Positions 1 to 8,100 of a DNA stretch of 20,335 bases are shown here, piece by piece. Source of the DNA: Baffinella frigidus (taxonomy: Eukaryota; Cryptophyceae; Cryptomonadales; Baffinellaceae); contig MU647422.1 of NCBI GenBank assembly GCA_026770585.1, positions 72,395 through 92,729 of the forward strand, written 5' to 3'. The first letter of the stretch is position 1. Each line of letters begins with the position of its first letter. The notes beneath the pieces were generated by a model. That model was not told the origin of the DNA. It worked only from the letters and a program-made list of their open reading frames with translations, and did no database searches. A program made the translations under genes and the position numbers.

Positions 1-375
1 GGGAGCGGTTTGGGGGGGGCGCGTTTGCTGGCACGCTTCCTACAGAGGGTTGAGGGGTTGAGGGTTTAGGGTTTGGGGTTTGGGGTTTGTTTTGGGGGGG
101 GGGTTAGGATGCATAGTTTAGGGTGTGGGGTTTGGGGTGTAGGGTTTGGGGTGTGGGGTTTAGAGTGCGAGGTTTATGGTTTATGGTTTAGGGTTCAGGG
201 TTTAGGGTTTGGGGATTAGGGTTCAGACTTTAGAGTTCAGGGTTCAGGGTTGAAAGTATACGTTCAGGGTTCAGGGTTTAGAGTGTAAGTTCAGGGTTCA
301 GGGTTTGGAGTATACGTCCAGAGTTCAGGGTTCAGTTTTTAGAGTATACGTCCAGAGTTCAGGGTTCAGAGTTAC

Positions 376-425
376 CATGCGCGGTGAGGGAGGCGCTTCG
401 TCGCTGCCCGGCTGCTTCTGCTTCC
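376..425 (-). CDS. Candidate downstream exon of the MIT-domain gene
   Basis: This is a non-repetitive island inside the heptamer array. On the minus strand it is preceded by AAGCAG and followed by GTAACT, a reasonable acceptor and donor. Its 50 nt continue the frame left open by the candidate exon at 1062-1150: one base completes a codon, then 16 codons (EAEAAGQRRSASLTAH), then one base. The first base after the acceptor is G, as in the importin gene. The composition is that of a low-complexity linker and no domain is recognised. This is an inference from splice signals and frame; it could be an exon echo instead. Confidence 0.35.
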
Positions 426-699
426 CTGCTTCAGGGTTTCAGAGATCAGAGTTTAGGGTTTAGGGTTTAGGGGATAGTGTTGAGAGATCAGAGATCAGGG
501 TTTAGGGTTGAGGGTTTAGGGTTAGGGTTCAGGGGTAAGGGGGTAGGGTTCAGGATTTGGGGTTTAGGGTTCAGGGTTTCGGGTTTCGGGTTCAGGAGCT
601 GGGGTTTAGGGCTCAGGGTGTAGGGGGTTCAGGGTTCAGGGTTAAGGATTTGAGGTTCAGGGTTCAGGGCGTAGGGTTCAGGGCTTAGTGTTGAAGGTG

Positions 700-757
700 T
701 ACCTAGTTTCCTGCCCCGTCCCAGGAACGTCCCCCCCCCCAGCCATCCGCTTAAAGA
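700..757 (-). pseudogene. Diverged echo of the 1062-1150 candidate exon end
   Basis: On the minus strand this reads as a degraded version of the 3' end of the candidate exon at 1062-1150. It has AAGCGG, then TGGCTGGGGGGG, then a segment ending GGCAGGAAACTAGGTAC, against GGCTGGAAACCAGGTAA in the better copy. It fits the pattern of exon-edge copies left in introns elsewhere in the window. Confidence 0.4.
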
Positions 758-925
758 TTAGGGTTCAGGGTTCAGGGTTTGGTCTAGGGTGAAGGGTGCA
801 GGGGTTAGTGCGTAGGGTGTGAGGTAGAGGTTTTGGAGCGTGGGGTTCAGGGTTTAGACGTCAGGGTTCGGGGGTTAGGGTTCAGGGTTTCGGTGTTTTA
901 TCTCAGAAAGGCCTTTTTAGAAGAC

Positions 926-1022
926 GTTTTCTAAAGTCACCCCCCCCATAAATATGTCAACTTACGCGTAGAGAAAAGAATAAGCTGACGGACTTGTAGA
1001 TGAATAGACTTCAGAAAACGAC
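926..1022. repeat. Small inverted-repeat element
   Basis: CGTTTTCTAAAGTC at 926-939 is nearly the reverse complement of GACTTCAGAAAACG at 1009-1022. The arms are also flanked by CAGAAAGGC near 905 and again near 1026. The interior is AT-rich. It is probably a short non-autonomous insertion and has no coding capacity. Confidence 0.45.
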
Positions 1023-1061
1023 TTTCAGAAAGGCTTTTTTTTAGATAAGGTTGGGATTTAC

Positions 1062-1150
1062 CTGGTTTCCAGCCCCTCCACAGCAGCTTTCCCACCCCCC
1101 CACAACCCCCCCAGCCAGCCGCTTCCGCCCTTAGCCGCCGCCGGTGCGGA
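1062..1150 (-). CDS. Candidate exon of the MIT-domain gene
   Basis: On the minus strand an acceptor (GGAGCAG) precedes an open 89-nt segment that ends at AAACCAG|GTAAAT, a good donor. Translated in phase 0, which fits the phase-0 end of the MIT exon at 4098, it gives a Gly/Ala-rich segment starting SAPAAAKGGSG and ending AAVEGLET plus two bases. Fragments of its 5' part recur at 1281-1300 and 1440-1478, so its true 5' boundary may lie in those copies. Low-complexity linker; function unknown. Confidence 0.38.
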
Positions 1151-1264
1151 CTGCTCCAGAGTTCATATGATGTATTTGTTAAGGGGTGTTGAGCCTACCG
1201 ACAGGGAATGGATGTGGAATTTCCATGTGATAATAGGGAACAATTGTTGAAAAAAGAAGGTGAG

Positions 1265-1300
1265 GGTTTGCCTTCGAAAGAGCCGCTTCCGCCCTTGGCC
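1265..1300. pseudogene. Inverted exon-edge copy flanking element A1
   Basis: TTCGAAAGAGCCGCTTCCGC and neighbouring bases at 1265-1300 are repeated in inverse orientation at 1440-1478 (read on the minus strand as GGGTTTGCTTTCGAAAGAGC). The last 20 bases also match 1117-1136 inside the candidate exon. The minus-strand copy at 1440-1478 translates as EGLLSKEPSAP, and 1062-1150 starts with SAP. This suggests pieces of one ancestral exon separated and inverted around an insertion. Confidence 0.45.
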
Positions 1301-1441
1301 ACATTTCGCCTAAGTCAACTCCCCCTGAAAGCCAGCGCCTTAAGTCAAATGCCGTCCATAGTGGCCAGGTCCATCTAAACGAAAACAGGGGAAAGTTGAC
1401 TTAGGTGAGCTGGTTGACTTAGCTGAAATCTTGTGGCTGAC
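1301..1441. mobile_element. Repeat family A, copy 1
   Basis: This shares an ordered set of blocks with 15803-15943: ACATTTC, CCTAAGTCAACTCC, CCTTAAGTCAAATGCCG, GGTCCATCTAAACGAAA, GTTGACTTA. Copies lie in two different genes and are about 140 bp each. CCTAAGTCAACTCC near the left end and AGTTGACTTAGGT near the right form inverted ends. No reading frame. It is best described as a short non-autonomous dispersed element of unknown class. Confidence 0.6.
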
Positions 1442-1502
1442 GGTGCGGACGGCTCTTTCGAAAGCAAACCCTCAACTCTGGACGCGGCGGGATGTGGAGT
1501 TT

Positions 1503-1632
1503 CTAGCTCCGTCCCACTAAATCTCGTCTCATCATTATTAGTTTTAAAGGAGGATCTCCAGTACAAATTAACCGTCCATCTACGTCTAAATGATTTTAAT
1601 GGTGAGACGAAACGTAACTCGAACAGAGCTAG
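1503..1632. mobile_element. CTAGCTC-TIR element, copy 1
   Basis: It begins CTAGCTCCGTCCCACT and ends ACAGAGCTAG, matching the terminal inverted repeats of the clearer copies at 10375-10513 and 15953-16104. Length is about 130 bp and it has no coding capacity. The flanks (AGTTT / GGTTT) are only a weak target duplication. Confidence 0.55.
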
Positions 1633-1679
1633 GGTTTGGGGTTCACAAGAGTCCAGAGTTGAGGGTTTGGGTTCCTTGA

Positions 1680-1834
1680 ACCCTAAACCCTAAACCCTAA
1701 ACCCTAAACCCTAAACCCTAAACCCTAAACCAGAACACGATAAGCGCATTCCGAAATCGAAACCAAAAGTTGATAAGCGCAACTTCCTAAACCCTAAACC
1801 CTAAACCATAAACCCTAAACCCTAAACCCTAAAC
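1680..1834. repeat. Two near-perfect CCCTAAA arrays
   Basis: About seven perfect CCCTAAA units at 1680-1730 and about seven at 1785-1834 are separated by a short unrelated spacer containing AAGTTGATAAGCGCAACTT. Their strand is opposite to the array at 1-895 and antisense to the leftward gene, so the heptamer polarity in this gene is not uniform. Confidence 0.85.
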
Positions 1835-1881
1835 GAGGTTCTGCTGACGGTGCTGACTTGTCCTGTGTGAGGGCTTTCATC

Positions 1882-2012
1882 TCGGACCATACCAGAATCT
1901 GTCCTGATGAAAAGGCGCAAGATAGCATCATTTGATGCCTAAAATAGCATATACACCCTTACCTTCCGCGTGGGGAGCCTAAGATAGCGGGACAGATTCT
2001 GCCTTGGTCCGA
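1882..2012. mobile_element. 131-bp TIR element B, copy 1
   Basis: Terminal inverted repeats of about 23 bp: the left starts TCGGACCATACCAGAATCTG and the right ends AGATTCTGCCTTGGTCCGA. Copies of the same 131-bp length lie at 9490-9620 and 18032-18162. The internal blocks AAGATAGCATC, TTTGATGCC and CACCCTTACCTTCCG are conserved. There is no reading frame, so it is MITE-like. Confidence 0.8.
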
Positions 2013-2029
2013 AATTAGCTTCGGGTTCT

Positions 2030-2466
2030 GGGTGTGGGATGCGGGGTTCATGGTTTCGGGTTTCGGGTTTCGCTTTTGGAGGCCACGCTAGGGCAGAAGT
2101 CGAAAATTCATTTTACTACACCATCTACTTGTAAAGTTGATTCTCACCCGGGAAACACGCCAAAAGTCTAGGAATTGGAGCCGTTGCCATGCGGTATCAT
2201 GTTTCAACTGTACCACGAAACACTTTTAGCGCGAAACGTTGCGTTTGAAATTCTCGCTTAGTGACCTGGCGTGGTCTCGGTTCAAAGGCTGAGAGGGTAA
2301 CAAAGAAGAAGAGACGTTTAGGGTGTCGGGTTCACCACGCAAGATTCTTGGAAGGGGTCGTCAAAAGTCAATTCCTCCTCAAGGCAAGGTTTTCAAAAGT
2401 TCACACCCGTATCCACATACGGTTTCAAAAAATCAACCCCCACATCCAATCTGGCGTGGCAGGGTC
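2030..2466. other. Unassigned intronic/intergenic stretch
   Basis: No convincing exon, known repeat or structured RNA is seen here. A short GGGTTTCGGGTTTCGGG heptamer remnant sits near 2050-2075; the rest is unique-looking and non-coding. Open frames on the plus strand here carry no recognisable domain and overlap the fold-back repeat that starts at 2467. Confidence 0.5.
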
Positions 2467-2556
2467 TACACCTTCGAGGAAGCGTCCGCGGCACGGCTTT
2501 CCTGGACACGCCCCTCGCACACCTGCAAGCGCTTCCTCAGTCGGCTTTCATAGGCC

Positions 2557-2704
2557 AACGTCCTGAAAATGGGGTAGTTAGGCCTACGGCATTGCCTAGG
2601 ACCTCCTACCGTAGGCCGAGGGATCCTAGGACCAAAAAGTCTCGGCCTACGGTAGGAGGTCCTAGGCAATGCCGTAGGCCTAACTACCCCCTTTTCAGGC
2701 CGTT
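2557..2704. repeat. Hairpin family C, copy 1
   Basis: Two arms of about 65 nt, containing GTAGTTAGGCCTACGGCATT and its reverse complement, face each other around a GGATCCTAGGACC centre. The same arms recur at 6200-6440 in importin intron 1. The unit is rich in CCTAGG and CCTACGGTAGG palindromes. Strong cruciform or RNA-hairpin potential; no coding capacity. Confidence 0.8.
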
Positions 2705-2718
2705 ACCCTATCAGCTTG

Positions 2719-2823
2719 TCGCACTCTTCTCAAGTTGACAACCTCCTCGTCTTCGCGGGTACAACCCCGTCAACTCTGGAGCGGGAAAGAGCCCGGGCGC
2801 ACGAAAATGGTGAGCCCAGATAG
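2719..2823. repeat. Family F repeat
   Basis: The order of blocks is TCTCAAGTTGACAA, GGGTACAA, CCGTCAACTCTGGAGCGGGA, AAGAGCCCGGGCGCAC, then AAAATGGTGAGC. A close copy lies at 3826-3920, and shorter copies lie in importin introns 3, 4, 5 and 7. AGTTGAC and GTCAACT near its two ends make it weakly inverted-repeat. It is a dispersed non-coding element. Confidence 0.65.
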
Positions 2824-3207
2824 ACCCGCCCTGGAGCGGACCTAGCAGCACACCTTCCAACATCCAGAAGAGCGGCATGTCGCACTCTTCTCAAGTTGAC
2901 AACCTCCTCGTCTTCAAGGCCGACTCGGAAGCGCTTGCAGGTGTGTGAGGGGCGTGTCCAGGAAAGCCGCGCCGCGGACGCCTTCTCCAAGGTGTAGTCC
3001 TAGCTCTGTCCCACTCTTCTCAAGACAAGGAGGTTGTCAACTTGAAACAAGGAGGTTGTCAACTTGACCTTCCAACACCCAGAAGAGCGCACCCGTGTCA
3101 GGATATCGCTTGGGGGGAACCGAAGAAGCGAGTTGAGTTGAACCCCACGCTCAACGCGTCCACTTGCTTTTCTCGGGGCCCACCTGAAGGCTGCAATACC
3201 CACGTTT

Positions 3208-3480
3208 TGCATGGCAAAACCACGGGCTACCTCCAACCACCAGCAACCCGTAGCAGCTTATAACCGGGTCGGGCACTGTAGTAATTTTCAGCTAAACCGA
3301 TGAGATCTCATCGGTATCTCCCGTCAGCAATTCGAGGTCCCTAGGGTTTCCTACCGTAGGGTCATAGGAAAGAGGGGGGGGGAATCAAATACCCGAATCC
3401 TTGGGAGGATCCGGTAAAAGCTGCTACGGGTTGCTGGTGCATGGCAAAACCACGGGCCATCTCCGACCACCCTGGAGGCA
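3208..3480. repeat. Direct repeat pair
   Basis: TGCATGGCAAAACCACGGGC occurs at 3208-3227 and again at 3438-3457, followed in both by a CATCTCC/TACCTCC-ACCACC context. About 100 bases around 3265-3400 hold an ATCTCATCGGT motif and a CCTACCGTAGG palindrome but nothing coding. Confidence 0.6.
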
Positions 3481-3595
3481 ACCCAGGGGCAAATCTAAAG
3501 TCAATCTGCCACAGATGCCACCCGATTCGGGTGGCATTTGTATGGGAGTTGACTTAGGATACCATCGATTTGCCCACACGTTGCCTCCAGGGTGG
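3467..3595. repeat. Inverted-repeat element
   Basis: ACCACCCTGGAGGCAAC near 3467 faces GTTGCCTCCAGGGTGG at 3580-3595. The interior contains a smaller hairpin (TGCCACCCGATTCGGGTGGCA). The structure abuts the second copy of the 3208-3227 repeat. Non-coding. Confidence 0.6.
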
Positions 3596-3650
3596 GGCAG
3601 CGTCCGGAATGGAGCGGCTCTCCTGGAATCGCCCCTCACAAACCACCGAC

Positions 3651-3786
3651 CCTCACGGGAGGACCAAATCGTCGATCTCCAAACCTTGGATTTACCTGGG
3701 CAGACCCCCGAAAAAGGGGGTCTGCCCAGGTAAATCCAAGGTTTGGAGATCGACGATTTGGTCCTCCCGTGGTCCTCCCGTGAGGG
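3651..3786. repeat. Near-perfect long hairpin
   Basis: An arm of about 60 nt from 3651 (CCCTCACGGGAGGACCAAAT onward) is followed after a 4-5 nt loop near 3713 by its almost exact reverse complement, ending at 3786. The right arm carries an 11-bp internal duplication (GGTCCTCCCGT). Such perfection implies recent origin or active pairing. No gene. Confidence 0.85.
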
Positions 3787-3825
3787 TTGGTGGCACCTGA
3801 AAGCGCTTCCTCAGTCGGCTTGTCG

Positions 3826-3920
3826 CACTCTTCTCAAGTTGACAAGCTCCTTGCCTTCGTGGGTACAAACCGTCAACTCTGGAGCAGGAAAGAGCCCGGG
3901 CGCACCAAAATGGTGAGCTC
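3826..3920. repeat. Family F repeat, second copy
   Basis: Closely matches 2719-2823 through the blocks TCTCAAGTTGACAA, GGGTACAAA, CCGTCAACTCTGGAGCAGGA, AGAGCCCGGGCGCACC and AAAATGGTGAGC. In both places it is preceded by CTTGTCGCACTCT. Dispersed non-coding element. Confidence 0.65.
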
Positions 3921-3922
3921 AT

Positions 3923-4068
3923 CCGGGAACATGTTTAATTTAAAAGAAAACGGCCTATCAAATCGGATTCTGACCAGTATGAAGTTTACTTAGGGCCCTA
4001 ATTAACCTTCGTCCAACTCCTATGAACAAATAGGGATCCATTTTCTTTTAAACATGTCCCCGGATAAG
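3923..4068. repeat. Inverted-repeat element next to the MIT exon donor
   Basis: GGGAACATGTTTAATTTAAAAGAAAACGG on the left faces CCATTTTCTTTTAAACATGTCC on the right, around an AT-rich centre (GGGCCCTAATTAACC). It lies about 30 bases past the MIT exon donor, so an intron-located insertion is the simplest reading. Confidence 0.65.
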
Positions 4069-4097
4069 AGCCCAGATAGACTGGGCGAGAGCTGGAC

Positions 4098-4325
4098 CTT
4101 GAAGCGCTCGGACGCGGAGGTGAGGAGGCGCTCCGAGCGTTTCACCGTGCTGTCCTCCCGGCACAGCTTTCCCTCTTTGACCGCCGTGCGGAGCAGCCCG
4201 ATCCCGATCACGTACTGCTCGGCGGCTTCGAGGGGCTTGTCCCCCGCATCGAGGTCCGCGGCCTTGTGCAGGACCTCGTCCGCCTGCTGCACTGTCCTCG
4301 CCAGATCCCGCGCCCGCTCCGCCAT
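4098..4325 (-). CDS. First exon of an MIT-like domain protein (partial)
   Basis: Starting from ATG at 4325, 76 codons read through two to three amphipathic helices: MAERARDLARTVQQADEVLH, then a helix with DLDAGDKPLEAAEQYVIGIG, then a basic third helix ending SASERFK. The spacing and the 'GD..EAAEQY..GI.LL' pattern resemble MIT (microtubule-interacting and trafficking) domains, found at the N-termini of VPS4, spastin and other ESCRT or microtubule-linked proteins. I cannot say which subfamily. The exon ends at AAG|GTCCAG; past that point the frame runs into repeat sequence, so an intron is likely. The same frame extends upstream to another ATG at 4604, so a start with 93 more residues is possible. 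I chose 4325 because recognisable domain sequence begins there. Downstream exons must lie to the left; candidates are 1062-1150 and 376-425. The gene is head-to-head with the importin gene. Confidence 0.68.
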
Positions 4326-4955
4326 TGCCTCGCAACAACCGCACCAGGCCGAAATGGGGATTTGGAAGCGGCGTTTCCGGTTAGCACGGAGCCGGAGCGA
4401 GATCGACAGTCCTGGCGCTCGTCTTGCAGCGCTGGGATTCTCTCCCCTCGACCCTTTCACCTCCTTTGAGTCCAAAAAACTCTGAAACACCCACAAAGTC
4501 CAGACTTCGAAAAGCAGTTCCAATCGTCCAGGCGACACCTTTTCCTCACGACTTTTCTCACGTGCCCCACGAGCGTGCCTCCTCCCGACACTTTCCCCGC
4601 TCACGATTCAGTCGATGCCTCTGCGCGCCCTAGCAATTCCGTTGCCCATCCGATTCCCCAAAAACCAGAATTCTGGTCCGCTCAAAAGTGGACAGTCTGA
4701 AAGTTGACAGGTGTTGAATAACCTGTTTGTGCTTCTTCAGCACGTGCCCTCTCCAAAAATCGGAATTCGTCATCGCGGAGCCGCTCGTTCTCGTAAGAGA
4801 CGGTGATACGCAGACGAGAACGGGCGATCGGCGGCTGTCGCCTCCTCCCTGCGCCTCTCCGCAAAAACCGACGAGCACCGCCAGCAGCAGGCAGCCTCGG
4901 AAGACACACAGACAGGTAGCCCAGGTCGGGCTCTGTTTGGAACCAGTCAGCCAGG
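4326..4955. promoter_or_regulatory. Shared upstream region between divergent genes
   Basis: These 630 bp separate the two start codons and should contain both 5' leaders and a bidirectional promoter. Two perfect CACGTG palindromes (E-box/G-box type) occur at 4559-4564 and 4741-4746, roughly symmetrically placed. No clear TATA box is seen. Unlike the flanking kilobases, this region has no telomere-like heptamers or fold-back elements. If the leftward protein starts at 4604, the region shrinks to about 350 bp and the first CACGTG falls inside coding sequence. Confidence 0.5.
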
Positions 4956-5114
4956 ATGGACCTCCAGCAGATCTATGCCGCGCTGCAGTCGACCCTGGCG
5001 AAGGAGGCAACGGAGCGCGACGCGGCTGAGGTGACGCTCAAGTCGTTCGAGGGGCAGCCGTCGTACATGTCCTCGCTCTTCCGCGTGGTCAACTCCGAGG
5101 GGGTGGCTCTCCAG
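4956..5114 (+). CDS. Importin exon 1
   Basis: 53 codons, MDLQQIYAALQ to SEGVALQ, ending CTCCAG|GTGCGG in phase 0. It contains the first helices of the importin-beta N-terminal domain. The sequence CAGGTGCGGCAGGC spanning the donor is repeated exactly at the exon 2 acceptor, so the reading VRQA is present at both ends of intron 1. Confidence 0.9.
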
Positions 5115-8100
5115 GTGCGGCAGGCTCTTTATTTCCCACACCCTAACCTCTAGACCCTGAAGCCCAACCCGCTGTTTTATCGAACCCGAAACTCTGACAC
5201 CCTAGACGCCTGAAAGCCTCAACCCCTGAAACTTTATTACTCTCGACTGAAAAGTGATCAACCACTAACCTAACCACACAGCGGACTTCGAAGGGATTTT
5301 GAATAACCCCTAAGCGACAAGACCTAGGACCCTACAGTAGGCAACCCGTAGCGGCATAGGGGGGTTCTCACGGATAAGGTAACGGAAACTCGGGCACTCA
5401 GCGCCCGAAAACCCCTTCGTAGCCCTGTGTGGACCGCGCGCCGATGGCTGGCTCCGTCATGCAAAAAGCTAACGCCAGCGAGGTACTTAGAGCCTACGGA
5501 TTGCCTACGGTAGGAGCCCCCCTCCTACGACTTTTAAAGACCTTTTTGTTTTTAACGTCGGTACGAGGAGGGGGGTTTCCTACCGTGGGCTAAGGGGTCC
5601 GCTGGCGTTAGCTTGTGGCATTACTCCGTCCACCACCACCAGCCCTCACAGCGAGACCAAATGCCTTGATTTCGGACGTGTGACCCAGGCACATTTAGGG
5701 CTTTAAAACATTGTATCACGGGGTGTCACGTCCAAAATATGTAAAAAAATGAGTTTACTACACGCGACCTGGGTGACGTGACCGGTCACGTCCTGCTCGT
5801 CGCGTGTAGTAAACTTGAGAAAAGAGTCGTGCGAAAAAATAATAGTCGTCTGGTCCTGGTCACGGATCAGGACACGGGTTCGACACCTGATCACGTCCGG
5901 GCCCTGGTTCAGGACTTTTAAATTAAAACGTTTTTGTCATCCAGGCGTATACGCCTGGATGGCAAGGTGAATCCGAGATCTCAGAATCGAGGAATTGGTC
6001 TTGCCGTGAGGGTTAGTGGCAGCCCTTCCAATTTCTCAAATATCCCCCTTCACTGTCTCCCATTTTACCTTGGATCGGGGTCGGATCCGACCCCGGATCA
6101 AGGTAAATCGAACATGCCCCAGAGCACTATTTGAGCCACCTCCCAAGGGCTGGTGGGCCCCAGACATCCTAGTGTTCTCTCGATACAGGTTAATAGGTCA
6201 ACGGCCTGAAAATGGGGTAGTTAGGCCTACGGCATTGCCTAGGACCTCCTACCGTAGGCCGAGACTTTTTGGTCCTAGAGGTCCTAGGCAATGCCGTAGG
6301 CCTAACTACCCCATTTCGAGGGATCCTACGGTAGGAGGTCCTAGGCAATACCGTATGCCTAACTACCCCATTTTCCCGCGGCCTACGGTAGGAGGTCCTA
6401 GGCAATACCGTATGCCTAACTACCCCATTTTCAGGCCGTTAGCCTGTGAAGGTCCTAGAGGGCCCTTACGCCTTGCGTTGAGTGATCGAAACGTGTATGC
6501 GCCCTGATACGCCTTGATACGAGCCCGCCTCGGTACAATGCATACGAGCCCGCCTCAGTACAATACGAGCCCGCCTCGGTACAATGCATACGAGCCCGCC
6601 TCAGTACAATACGAGCCCGCCTCGGTACAATCTATGCATGCGCCTTGATCCGAGCCCGGCTCGGTACGATACTGATACGAGCGCCCCTCGGCACCCTCGG
6701 GACAAACGCAGGTGCGGCAGGCGGGGATCATCTACTTCAAGAACCTGGTCGGGAAGCACTGGGAGCGCGAGGAGCCCGCCGACGAGGATGTGAGTCATCG
6801 AAACGTGCATGCGCCCTGATACGCCTCGATACGAGCCCGCCTCGGTAGAGCCAATCTGGTAGGACTTGGCCAGCGCGAACTTCGAAGTTACAAGATTGCG
6901 AACTTCTGGATGGACCGTAATTATTAGTAAACACCATATTTGTACTGCAAAATTTGAATTTAAAACACTGCATGTCCAAACGGGTCCATCTAGAAGTTCG
7001 CAATCTTGTAACTTCGAAGTTCGCGCTGGCCAAGTCCTACCAGATTGGCTCTATCCACTGTTACTTCTTAAGTTAACAGAGGTTCCAATTTTGCTTTGAG
7101 ACGTTCCACTCTCGACTTTTGTCTCGGTGGGCCGCGCTCTTGGGAAGCAAGAGAAACAATATATACGAGCCTGCCTCGGTACAATTCGAGCACTGGCAGC
7201 GCGAGGAGCCCGCTGACGAGGATGTGAGCCTTTGCTTTTTGCCACCCTAAATCCACTTTTGTGCACCCTAAATCCTAAACCTTTGTGCACCCTAAATCCT
7301 AAACCCGAAACACTTTTTTGCACCCTGAACCAAAACCTTTTTTGCACCCTCAATCCTAAACCCGAAGCTTTTGTGCACCCTAAAACCTTAACCCGAAGCT
7401 TTTGTGCACCCTAAATCCTAAACCCGACGCCCTATCGCGTACACCTTAAAACCCTTTCCCTACACCGTAAACCCTGAACCCTGAACCCTAAACCCTAAAC
7501 CCTAAACCCTAAACCATAAACCCTAAACCCTAAACCCTAAACCCCCGCATTTCATTCTCTCACCCGCGGTGGAGAAGGAGCACCGCACCCGCTCGACCCT
7601 CCCACCAGCGCTCCGAGGTTGCTCAAATAGTGCTCTGGAACTGTTTTTCAAAAGTTGATTTTTGGTACAAAATGTGTCAACCTTTGTCGCAGACACCCCA
7701 GATCTGGGGTGTCGGTCAAGGTACACTGAAAATGTTCCAGACCACTATGTGAGCCACTTCCAAGGGCTAGTGGTGCTCCGCACAGCCCTTCACACCCTTG
7801 ACATCTCGACACCCTCCTCCGCGCAGCCCTTGACACTCAACTCCGCACAGCCCTTGAACCCTGAACCCTGAACGCTCTCGGCAGGGCTACCTAAACCCCA
7901 AACCCTGAACACTAAACGGTCAGAACACCAAACACTCAACCCTAGACCCCAAACCCCAAACCCTGAACCCTGAACGCGCTCGGCAGGGCTACCGCTGGGT
8001 TATCGCGGAGGAGGAGCGGACCTTCATCCGCTCAACGCTCCTCGAAGCGCTCATTGCCGCCCACCCTCTGTGCCGCCAACAGGTCCTCTCCACACCCCCA

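Larger units (their letters stand above)
1..895. repeat. Degenerate TTTAGGG-type telomere-like array
   Basis: The stretch is mainly G-strand heptamers and variants on the plus strand (TTTAGGG, TTCAGGG, TTTGGGG, GTGTAGG). They are interrupted by short non-repeat islands near 371-440 and 700-760. Because the nearest gene runs on the minus strand, the sense strand of that gene carries CCCTAAA, the same polarity as in the importin introns. I read it as intronic or downstream sequence of the leftward gene, not a chromosome end: the units are degenerate and the island at 376-425 looks exonic. Confidence 0.85.
2467..2998. repeat. Large fold-back repeat, arms of about 80 bp
   Basis: About 80 bp from 2467 (starting CTACACCTTCGAGGAAGCG) recur as the reverse complement at about 2917-2998 with roughly 90% identity by eye. 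Between the arms lie the inner hairpin at 2557-2704 and a family F segment at 2719-2823. A diverged arm-like copy (GCGTCCGGAATGGAGCGGC) lies near 3600. It is a composite nested structure with no genes. Confidence 0.7.
5115..6711 (+). other. Intron 1, repeat-filled, bounded by 14-bp direct repeats
   Basis: 1,597 bp, GT-AG. Contents in order: a degenerate CCCTGAA-like run, element D (5274-5432), an AAGCTAACG TIR element (5466-5614), a hairpin (5752-5815), small palindromes (5938-5961, 6066-6105), hairpin family C (6200-6440), and a tandem ACGAGCCCGCCTCGGTACAA repeat (6515-6640). No coding. Confidence 0.85.
6790..7986 (+). other. Intron 2
   Basis: 1,197 bp, GTGAGT...CAG. It begins with the repeat module shared with intron 1. 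Then come the fold-back element 6848-7051, an exon 2 echo (7191-7228), TTTGCACCC/CCTAAATCC modules (7229-7430), near-perfect CCCTAAA units (7480-7543), a family F-like bit, and a premature acceptor echo CTCGGCAGGGCTACC at 7876-7890 before the real one. Confidence 0.85.

Noticed and set aside
1-895. A true chromosome end
   Set aside because: The heptamers are degenerate and interrupted by an exon-like island, and similar arrays fill introns throughout the window.
4048-4344. 98-codon minus-strand frame rich in Gly/Arg
   Set aside because: It is an alternative frame of the MIT exon; the other frame shows the helical domain pattern and this one only reflects GC-rich codons.
5752-5815. Possible structured RNA or riboswitch from the strong hairpin
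   Set aside because: It resembles the many other inverted repeats here and no known RNA motif is recognisable.
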